NCBI GenBank assembly: GCA_035906575.1
Contig: JAMIEW010000084.1
Span: 1-5,146 of the forward strand
Origin: HK-STAS-PATE-2 sp035906575
Lineage (GTDB): Bacteria > Patescibacteriota > Patescibacteriia > 2-12-FULL-60-25
Length of the DNA stretch: 5,146 nucleotides
Direction of reading: 5' to 3'
Shown here in pieces: positions 1-3,823 of this stretch (position 1 is its first letter; every line of letters begins with the position of its first letter). The position numbers and the translations under genes were made by a program. Below the pieces are notes generated by a model. The model was given only the letters and a program-made list of their open reading frames with translations. It was not told the origin of the DNA and ran no database searches.

Positions 1-388
1 CTTTGGCGAGCAAGGCAAAAGAGAGCGCGCCGTGAACCGGGCGCAGGCTTCCGTCCAAAGACAGCTCGCCGGCGACGAGCAGTCCGGCGAGAGATTCAGA
101 TTTGATGGTGCCGTGTTCAGCGAGAATGACGAGTGAAATGGGTAAATCAAATGGTGTGCCGACTTTTTTAACGTCAGCCGGAGCGAGGTTTACGGTGACG
201 CGTGTTTTAGGAAAATCGTTTATCGAATGTTTTATTGCCGACTTCACGCGTTCGCGCGCTTCTTGCACGGCCGTATCTGGCAATCCGACAAGAACGAGGG
301 CGGGGAGTCCGTTTGAGATATCGGCTTCGACGGTGACCGGACGCGCGTCCAGCCCAATGATCGAAGCGGTGGTAATAGATGAGGCCAT
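1..388 (-). CDS. comM: ComM/YifB-family Mg-chelatase-like AAA+ protein, N-terminal part
   Basis: The minus-strand frame opening at ATG 388-386 runs off the left edge after 129 codons. It begins MASSITTASIIGLDARPVTV and contains VEADISNGLPALVLVGLPD, then QEARERVKSAI, then NLAPADVKKVGTPFDLPISL and GELSLDG. This is the characteristic order of the N-terminal ChlI-like domain of YifB/ComM proteins (family about 500 residues). The Walker AAA+ core and the C-terminal Mg-chelatase domain lie outside the window. In naturally competent bacteria ComM is a hexameric helicase that drives branch migration during integration of transforming DNA; that role here is inferred from the family. The start is supported by a GGGG Shine-Dalgarno-like run at 398-395, six bases from the ATG. 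A TTGACT hexamer (425-420, minus) could be a -35, but no well-spaced -10 accompanies it. The gene diverges from the membrane-protein gene at 451, sharing a 62-base intergenic region. Confidence 0.93.
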   Translation of the reverse strand, partial: MASSITTASIIGLDARPVTVEADISNGLPALVLVGLPDTAVQEARERVKSAIKHSINDFPKTRVTVNLAPADVKKVGTPFDLPISLVILAEHGTIKSESLAGLLVAGELSLDGSLRPVHGALSFALLAK

Positions 389-434
389 AAGATACCCCGT
401 TCCATAAAACAAAAGGTGCAGTCAAGACTGGTAG

Positions 435-450
435 TGTGTATACTGCCGAC
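435..450 (+). promoter_or_regulatory. Promoter -10 region giving a probably leaderless mRNA
   Basis: TATACT at 439-444 (5 of 6 matches to TATAAT) is directly preceded by TGTG, resembling the TRTG upstream element but without the usual one-base spacer. Six bases separate its end from the ATG at 451, so a start at the usual distance would coincide with the A of that ATG. No clear -35 is seen. There is no Shine-Dalgarno sequence before 451, in keeping with a leaderless transcript. Confidence 0.5.
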
Positions 451-1641
451 ATGTCGTACACCGTGACCATGAACCAAGAAAGCCAGTTGATTTTGGGTTC
501 AGGAGAAACGATCCCTTGGTATAAAACGTGGCGTCTTGTGTTTTTATTTGTCGCTATCATTATTATAGCGCTGATTAGCGCTGCGACGTGGTATCTGTCG
601 CGACCGGTGTTTATGCCGGCTGAATCGCTTATCACCTTTGTTGCTTCGCCGCGTCAGGCAAGGGCGTTTATCAGTGAAGAATGGTTTGAGCGTTTGCCGT
701 CGTCGTGGCAAGGCGCCATGAATAAGGACTCGCGTTCACCCTGTATTTTTGGTCTAGCACGTGGTGAAGAGCGCTTATTGCCGTATGTTATTTGCCACGG
801 GGAGTCTCAAGGAGAGGGGTTGGATTGGACGAATGGGCCAAGCGCGACACGGTATGAGCTTGCGCGAGATAGTTGGCGCTATGGCTATGCCGACGTGCAG
901 CTCGCCCTCTTATCTGAGATCGTACAGATCACCATGCCGATACAAGAAGACGAGACCGTGCGCTTTTCGATTGAGCCAAACCGTCTTATCTCTGATGTCA
1001 TGCTCAATTCGATGCCAAATGCCCAGCAAGGCTCAGAGCGAACGGGTATTGTTTTGCCCGTCTCTGATGCTGATGTCATGCTCGCCTTCTCAAAAGAGAC
1101 CTGGGATGCGATCCCAGCGGTGCCGGTGAACCTGTTTCCTGGATTGCCTGATTTACAGCGGTTGAAGGAGTTGCCGGCTATCGTTCAGTACGAAACCTGG
1201 CTATCTGCTTCGGGCACCCCTGATTTGCGCCGGGTGCGCTTTGCCCAAAACCTCAGCGAAGTCGATGCGGCCAAGGTTTTGATGTATTTTGGCGTTACTC
1301 AACGCAAGCAAATCGTTTTGCCAGACGGCACCACTTCATTTGAACGAGTTTTACCTCAGGCAACCAGTGGCACCACCATGTTTAGTACCTGGCAAAATGA
1401 TCGTGGCGACTGGATTGCACTCGACCCACGTATGATGCGCCTCTCGCCGACCTCAACGTTTAGAGCTGATAAAAGCGAGGTGCCAGGTTGCAAAGACCAA
1501 GTGCCATGGTTACGTCTCTCAAGTGACGTTGTATATCAATTATTGCGAACATTAGATTGGACGAACGCTCCTTCTCCAGAATCGTTACCAAAACTTTCAT
1601 TTGGATCAGAAAAAGGTAGGCTCACGGTGTGCGCAGAATGA
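451..1641 (+). CDS. Unrecognised single-pass membrane protein with large extracytoplasmic domain
   Basis: This is a 396-residue protein from ATG 451; an in-frame GTG at 436 and an ATG at 469 are alternative starts. I prefer 451 because a -10 box ends six bases before it and 436 overlaps that box. A hydrophobic stretch at about residues 29-49 (LVFLFVAIIIIALISAATWY) follows K25/R28 and is followed by R51, suggesting one N-terminal anchor with about 345 residues outside the cytoplasm. The soluble part has no motif I recognise. It may be internally duplicated: FISEEWFERLPS near residue 73 resembles AFSKETWDAIPA near residue 212, and LDWTN occurs at 124-128 and again at 368-372. Only a few cysteines occur and no catalytic triad stands out. 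It appears monocistronic, with its own promoter and a strong terminator at 1687-1736. Its function is unknown; a cell-envelope role is only a guess from topology. Confidence 0.85.
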   Translation: MSYTVTMNQESQLILGSGETIPWYKTWRLVFLFVAIIIIALISAATWYLSRPVFMPAESLITFVASPRQARAFISEEWFERLPSSWQGAMNKDSRSPCIFGLARGEERLLPYVICHGESQGEGLDWTNGPSATRYELARDSWRYGYADVQLALLSEIVQITMPIQEDETVRFSIEPNRLISDVMLNSMPNAQQGSERTGIVLPVSDADVMLAFSKETWDAIPAVPVNLFPGLPDLQRLKELPAIVQYETWLSASGTPDLRRVRFAQNLSEVDAAKVLMYFGVTQRKQIVLPDGTTSFERVLPQATSGTTMFSTWQNDRGDWIALDPRMMRLSPTSTFRADKSEVPGCKDQVPWLRLSSDVVYQLLRTLDWTNAPSPESLPKLSFGSEKGRLTVCAE

Positions 1642-1651
1642 TATCCAGAGT

Positions 1652-1692
1652 TTATCCACATATGGATAAATCAAAAACAAAAGTTATACACA
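1652..1692. promoter_or_regulatory. Cluster of DnaA-box-like 9-mers
   Basis: Two perfect matches to the DnaA-box consensus TTATNCACA lie on the plus strand: TTATCCACA at 1652-1660 and TTATACACA at 1684-1692. A one-mismatch box, TTATCCATA, reads on the minus strand at 1669-1661. The first two boxes face each other as the palindrome TTTATCC-N6-GGATAAA (1651-1670). The spacer 1670-1683 is A-rich. The cluster lies between the stop of the membrane-protein gene and its terminator. None of the usual origin neighbours (dnaA, dnaN, rpmH, parA) is in the window, so this could be an origin fragment, a DnaA-titrating or regulatory site, or coincidence. Confidence 0.4.
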
Positions 1693-1736
1693 AAGCGCCG
1701 TTCTGAAAACGGCGCTTTGTGTAGCGAAATTTTTTT
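1687..1736 (+). terminator. Strong intrinsic terminator of the membrane-protein gene
   Basis: A perfect 16-bp stem (1687-1702 with 1708-1723) with the five-base loop CTGAA is followed by GCGAAA and seven Ts (1730-1736). The T run starts six bases after the stem, slightly late. On the opposite strand the stem is also followed by a T-rich stretch, so it may work both ways. The third DnaA-like box overlaps its left edge. Confidence 0.85.
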
Positions 1737-1750
1737 ACTAAAGCCTACGA

Positions 1751-1780
1751 TTAGGTGGGTTAATGGATTTATGGTATAGT
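1751..1780 (+). promoter_or_regulatory. Extended -10 promoter for the structured RNA locus
   Basis: TGGTATAGT at 1772-1780 fits the extended -10 consensus TGNTATAAT with one mismatch in the hexamer. A weak -35 (TTAGGT, 1751-1756) lies 18 bases upstream, as is usual for extended -10 promoters. Transcription would start at about 1786-1788, just after the preceding terminator, and the first bases of the RNA would be the left strand of the proposed closing helix at 1787-1793. Confidence 0.55.
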
Positions 1781-1786
1781 AGAGGT

Positions 1787-2262
1787 GTCCTAGCGCGAGT
1801 CTCAATCACTCCCAAGGGCACAAGCACTTTTCGAGGTTGATCGTTTATCGCCTCTTGTCCGCATGAGAAAGGAAGAGCCTTTCCTTGCACCGTCTCGAAC
1901 CTTCCGCGTAGCCCGTCCAATGGCAACGCACACAACTGAACCATAGCCGCCAAATGCGGCCGACCACCTCCAGGGCTTTTGCCCCGTACCTTCGATGACT
2001 CGTACAGATCGCTTTCTGACGGGTTGCACCTTTCGACGCGTGTCGCGTCTGTCGCTCTTTTTGCTACCGAAGATAACTCAAGCAACATCTTGTATGTCGC
2101 TTGACCCAATCTTCTCACTACGGTCTTTTAAGCTTTGCTCACGCGAAGCTGAGAAACCAAAAAACAAAACTCAATATCCCGTAACGTCAGTCGCGCATGC
2201 GATCTGGCCTAACGCCTTAGGCATTCCTTAAAGTTGAGCGACTCACGTTGCTCCTAGGACCC
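1787..2262 (+). ncRNA. Candidate large structured RNA, about 475 nt, class unknown
   Basis: No convincing protein gene lies here; the open frames on both strands are short and of low-complexity, unfamiliar composition. The region is instead rich in hairpins. A closing helix pairs 1787-1793 (GTCCTAG) with 2254-2260 (CTAGGAC). Inside it are 1833-1854 (GAGG...CCTC with an inner GAT/ATC), 1869-1874/1881-1886, 1946-1950/1956-1960, 1973-1976/1981-1984 with a UUUU loop, 2035-2040/2044-2049 with a three-base loop, 2078-2088/2094-2104, 2131-2138/2143-2150 with a UCAC loop, and 2207-2212/2217-2222. The strongest helix pairs 2181-2194 with 2238-2251: 13 of 14 pairs, broken by one C-C mismatch, and it almost abuts the closing helix. 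G-U pairs favour the plus strand in three helices (1838/1850, 2136/2145, 2182/2250); one (2084/2098) favours minus. The promoter at the 5' end and the terminator downstream also favour plus. I see no RNase P, tmRNA or SRP RNA signature. It could instead be a very long leader of dksA-lspA. Confidence 0.5.
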
Positions 2263-2345
2263 TGCCAAGACTGCGGTGAGAAGAGTAGCCCCTAGCTGTT
2301 CCCCCTATTTTGTGTCGTCGTCTGACTTCTGTCGGATTGCGATCG

Positions 2346-2368
2346 AGGGGTTCTAGCACTGGACCCCT
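2346..2368 (+). promoter_or_regulatory. Hairpin competing with the downstream terminator (antiterminator-like)
   Basis: AGGGGTTC (2346-2353) pairs over all eight positions, one of them U-G (2352/2362), with GGACCCCT (2361-2368) around the seven-base loop TAGCACT. The right strand of this hairpin is the same segment that forms the left strand of the downstream terminator stem, so the two structures exclude each other, as in attenuators and riboswitch expression platforms. A second copy of CCCCTAG at 2289-2295 offers a further alternative partner for AGGGG. Confidence 0.4.
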
Positions 2369-2427
2369 AGCCACGTAATTAATTTTTACAGGGCTCCCAG
2401 GGGTCCATTTTCTTTTGTTATTTTTTT
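2361..2427 (+). terminator. Terminator-like hairpin ending the RNA locus
   Basis: GGACCCCT (2361-2368) pairs perfectly with AGGGGTCC (2399-2406). The stem can continue as AGCC (2369-2372) with GGCT (2392-2395) across a CCC bulge. It is followed by an interrupted T-rich tail, TTTTCTTTTGTTATTTTTTT (2408-2427). The loop of about 19 bases is AT-rich and larger than in typical intrinsic terminators, which lowers confidence. It would separate the RNA locus from dksA, whose own promoter follows at 2440-2468, or make dksA expression conditional on read-through. Confidence 0.5.
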
Positions 2428-2439
2428 CATCTCGAAACC

Positions 2440-2468
2440 TTTTCAATTTTCGGTTTTTCGGCTATGCT
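2440..2468 (+). promoter_or_regulatory. Promoter of the dksA-lspA operon
   Basis: TTTTCA (2440-2445, 4 of 6 matches to TTGACA) and TATGCT (2463-2468, 4 of 6 matches to TATAAT) are separated by 17 bases. Transcription would start at about 2475-2477, on or within two bases of the dksA ATG at 2477, and no Shine-Dalgarno sequence is present. The mRNA would thus be leaderless from this promoter, like that of the gene at 451. Confidence 0.45.
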
Positions 2469-2476
2469 GTGGCCAT

Positions 2477-2845
2477 ATGAATGCTGCCTTTTTGGAAGAG
2501 ATGAAAACCAAGCTCGTCGAAGAACGAGCCCGTTTAGAACAAGATCTTAACGATATGGGTTATCGCAAGGACGAAGAGGGTAATGTCACGGTAGACACCG
2601 AGTCGGGTGGCAACTCTGACGACGATAATGCCAGTGAGGTTACGGCTTTTGCTGATGGTATGTCAGTTGCTGAACGTCTTGAATCCGAATTGAAGGATGT
2701 GAAAAAGGCTCTCGCTTCGGTAGAGGCTGGCACGTATGGCATCTGCAAGTACTGCAAAAAGCCTATCGACGAGAAGCGTCTTATAGCGCGCCCGTCCTCA
2801 TCATCGTGCATTGAGTGCAAAAAGACCTTGACACAAGAATTGTAA
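2477..2845 (+). CDS. DksA/TraR-type C4 zinc-finger protein
   Basis: This is a 122-residue protein. An N-terminal acidic, helix-prone segment (residues 3-30, starting FLEEMKTKLVEERARLEQDL) and a second helix (about 62-84, SVAERLESELKDVKKAL) would form the coiled-coil hairpin of this family, joined by an acidic linker with S-D-D-D at 47-50. A C4 zinc finger follows: C90-x2-C93 and C111-x2-C114, with the typical GTYGICKYCKKPI and the R-L-x-A-R-P before the second pair. DksA binds in the secondary channel of RNA polymerase and alters transcription initiation; whether this short relative does so is inferred. The ATG at 2477 has no Shine-Dalgarno but lies just after a promoter. Only four bases separate the TAA stop from lspA, and DksA/TraR-like genes beside lspA are a recurring arrangement in bacteria. 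I leave the symbol blank because the family also contains TraR- and YocK-like members. Confidence 0.92.
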   Translation: MNAAFLEEMKTKLVEERARLEQDLNDMGYRKDEEGNVTVDTESGGNSDDDNASEVTAFADGMSVAERLESELKDVKKALASVEAGTYGICKYCKKPIDEKRLIARPSSSSCIECKKTLTQEL

Positions 2846-2849
2846 TCGC

Positions 2850-3314
2850 ATGTCAGCCTCGACCCTCTATCGATTTTTATCGCTAGGCGTCGGGGCTTTT
2901 TGTATTCTTGCTACCGATCTCGTCACGAAGCTTTGGTTCTTTGGTCATGAAGCACCCATTCTCGGTTCTTTCATTCGCTTCGAACGTCACGAGAACTACG
3001 GTCTCAGTTTTAATATCCCGGTGCCGGTCTTTGTGCCTTTATTGGTAGCATTACTTGCTGTCGTTGCCGTGAGTATCTGTGTCTATCGTGAAAGTGAACG
3101 TTTAAACGTCCTAACGATTGTCGCGCTCGCGCTCTTTGTTGGTGGTACGCTTGGTAATGCGTATGATCGCATGGCTTTTGGTTATGTGAGAGATTGGATC
3201 GCTATCTACAGGTCAATCTTTAATCTGGCAGATGTCTTTATCTTGGTTGGACTCGGAGTACTGCTTACTAAATGGCCCCGTCATACAGGCCCTACCCCCG
3301 GCCAACTTCGCTAG
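2850..3314 (+). CDS. lspA: Lipoprotein signal peptidase (signal peptidase II)
   Basis: This is a 154-residue inner-membrane aspartic protease that removes signal peptides from diacylated prolipoproteins. Four hydrophobic segments are visible at about residues 8-31, 57-79, 86-104 and 122-140. Family motifs are in order: D23 and K27 in ATDLVTKLW, N49-Y-G-L-S-F, then GGTLGNAYDRM-FGYVRDWI with N103, R107 and catalytic D115, then FNLADVFI with N125 and catalytic D128. The stretch between the two catalytic aspartates is short (13 residues; close to 19 in Pseudomonas), suggesting a trimmed periplasmic cradle. The ATG follows the dksA stop by four bases with no good Shine-Dalgarno, so translational coupling is likely. 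The last eight residues (GPTPGQLR) and the TAG stop are encoded inside the left repeat of the DUF559 cassette, so the native C-terminus may have been replaced on insertion. Confidence 0.96.
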   Translation: MSASTLYRFLSLGVGAFCILATDLVTKLWFFGHEAPILGSFIRFERHENYGLSFNIPVPVFVPLLVALLAVVAVSICVYRESERLNVLTIVALALFVGGTLGNAYDRMAFGYVRDWIAIYRSIFNLADVFILVGLGVLLTKWPRHTGPTPGQLR

Positions 3315-3357
3315 GTGCTCGTTAGCCGACCCCTTCCCAAGTTTGGGAAGGGGTTTT
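3287..3357 (+). repeat. Left composite repeat arm
   Basis: The outer box is at 3287-3299, the hairpin module GGCCAAC...GTTAGCC at 3300-3327, and the inner 30-bp palindromic box at 3328-3357. The outer and inner boxes are exact inverted copies of those in the right arm. The hairpin stem of seven pairs contains one C-A mismatch in this orientation, which becomes a U-G pair on the other strand. The outer box and half of the hairpin encode the end of LspA. Confidence 0.9.
3329..3357 (+). terminator. Terminator of dksA-lspA, supplied by the left repeat
   Basis: ACCCCTTCCCAA (3329-3340) and TTGGGAAGGGGT (3343-3354) form a perfect 12-bp stem over a two-base centre (four unpaired bases or more in practice), followed by TTTT, then GTG and TTT. 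It lies 14 bases after the lspA stop and is oriented to end the operon. Confidence 0.8.
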
Positions 3358-3398
3358 GTGTTTGACAAATGTTTTTGAAAAGTGAACGGAGTAGAGAT

Positions 3399-3449
3399 AT
3401 GAAAACAAGAATCTATAGCTGACCACAGTATAAAGAGCGGAGGAGAGAG
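3399..3449 (+). other. Probable lost 5' end of the DUF559 gene, cut by an in-frame TGA
   Basis: ATG 3399 lies seven bases after a GGAG Shine-Dalgarno (3388-3391) and is in the same frame as the DUF559 gene. It reads MKTRIYS, then TGA at 3420-3422, then PQYKERRRE directly into LRRQMTPAE. DUF559 proteins commonly begin with this kind of segment (a short Lys/Arg-rich start with IYN-P, then a basic RRELRKNMTPAE stretch), so the frame was probably once continuous. A single CGA-to-TGA change would explain the stop. Confidence 0.55.
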
Positions 3450-3788
3450 TTGAGACGACAGATGACACCCGCAGAGGTTGTGCTTTGGGAAAATCTTCGA
3501 GGTTCACAAATGGGTTGCAGAATTCGTAGACAGCACGGTATTGGTCATTATATCGTTGATTTCTACTGTGCTTCGGCAAGGCTTGTTATTGAGCTGGATG
3601 GTGCGTCGCACGAATCAGATACGGGGATAGGTTATGACGAAGCAAGAGATTCGTATCTAAGAAGCTTTGGACATCGTATTCTTCGATTTACTAATCAACA
3701 GATAATGAAGAACTTGACCGAAGTATTATTTGAAATAAAACTCACCATCCAAAAAACCCCTTCCCAAACTTGGGAAGGGGTCGCCTGA
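3450..3788 (+). CDS. DUF559 (Vsr-like, PD-(D/E)XK) endonuclease-like protein
   Basis: This is 112 residues from TTG 3450, which has a strong GGAGG (3439-3443) six bases upstream; ATG 3462 is the next possible start. It matches DUF559 throughout: MTPAEVVLWENLRGSQ, then R26-R27-Q28-H29, then HYIVDFYCASARLVIELDG with D37, E48, D50, G51 and H54, then the GHRILRFTNQQIMKNLTEVL end. D37 and E48-x-D50 sit where PD-(D/E)XK/Vsr-fold nucleases keep metal-binding acids, so nuclease activity is plausible but not shown; the biological role of DUF559 proteins is largely unknown. The final 11 residues (KTPSQTWEGVA) and the TGA stop are encoded by the right repeat arm. A likely older start at 3399 is separated by an in-frame TGA, so the gene is either expressed from the internal start, N-terminally trimmed, or decaying. 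AT-rich codon use contrasts with GC-rich repeat arms. Confidence 0.85.
   Translation: MRRQMTPAEVVLWENLRGSQMGCRIRRQHGIGHYIVDFYCASARLVIELDGASHESDTGIGYDEARDSYLRSFGHRILRFTNQQIMKNLTEVLFEIKLTIQKTPSQTWEGVA
3751..3781 (-). terminator. Terminator of pnp, supplied by the right repeat
   Basis: Read on the minus strand, the 12-bp stem (3781-3770 with 3767-3756) is followed by five further Ts (3755-3751) and a T-G rich stretch. It lies about 42 bases past the pnp stop. On the plus strand the hairpin has no T tract after it, so it serves pnp rather than the DUF559 gene. Confidence 0.8.
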
Positions 3789-3822
3789 CGTAGCAAAGCG
3801 TAGTCAGGCGGGGGTAGGGCCT
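3753..3822 (-). repeat. Right composite repeat arm
   Basis: The inner box at 3753-3782 is the exact reverse complement of 3328-3357. The hairpin module GCCTGAC...GTCAGGC at 3783-3809 has a perfect seven-pair stem, and the outer box at 3810-3822 is the exact reverse complement of 3287-3299. It begins one base past the pnp stop codon when read on the minus strand. Confidence 0.9.
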
Positions 3823-3823
3823 C

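Larger units (their letters stand above)
3287..3822. mobile_element. Candidate DUF559 cassette bounded by composite inverted repeats
   Basis: The 536-bp unit has one gene, a DUF559 nuclease, between long inverted repeats. From outside to inside each arm has three modules: a 13-bp outer box AGGCCCTACCCCC (3287-3299; inverted at 3810-3822), a hairpin of 27-28 bases that differs between arms (3300-3327; 3783-3809), and a perfectly inverted 30-bp box holding a 12-bp palindrome (3328-3357; 3753-3782). The right outer edge lies one base short of the pnp stop codon, and the left edge lies within the 3' end of lspA, so the unit fills the gap between two convergent genes. No target-site duplication is visible and no transposase is encoded. 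It may be moved by the nuclease itself or in trans, or be a pair of REP-like terminators that recruited a gene. Confidence 0.6.

Noticed and set aside
401..425. Full promoter for comM from TTGACT (425-420, minus)
   Set aside because: The candidate -10 boxes lie 13 or 25 bases away, outside the usual spacing, so only the ribosome site was kept as support for the start.
1787..2262. RNase P RNA, tmRNA or SRP RNA
   Set aside because: I looked on both strands for the RNase P core (GAGGAAAGTCC and ACAGAA...GGCTTA), for the tmRNA ends (GGGG...TTCGAC and a T-arm before CCA) with a tag frame ending in LAA, and for the SRP GGAAG apical motif. None is present in a workable arrangement; a TTCGAC at 2032-2037 and an ACAGAA on the minus strand near 2330 stand alone.
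1738..2446. Short open frames on both strands (for example 1738-2118 minus, 1995-2231 plus, 2243-2446 minus)
   Set aside because: Their translations are rich in Arg, Ser and Pro with no family resemblance, lack ribosome sites, and overlap the hairpin-rich region.
3362..3367. Perfect TTGACA as a -35 for the DUF559 gene
   Set aside because: No acceptable -10 lies 15-19 bases downstream; the expected position reads AACGGA.
3420..3422. TGA read as glycine, as in Gracilibacteria and Absconditabacteria
   Set aside because: TGA ends the gene at 1639-1641 just before a strong terminator and ends the DUF559 gene within its repeat, and none of the well-recognised genes here contains an internal TGA. 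A mutated codon is simpler.
3322..3579. Minus-strand frame ending KTPSQTWEGVG
   Set aside because: It is a mirror of the palindromic repeat read from the other side and runs antisense to the DUF559 gene; the rest has no recognisable features.
3328..3782. CRISPR array
   Set aside because: There are only two copies, inverted, separated by a gene and with no regular spacers.
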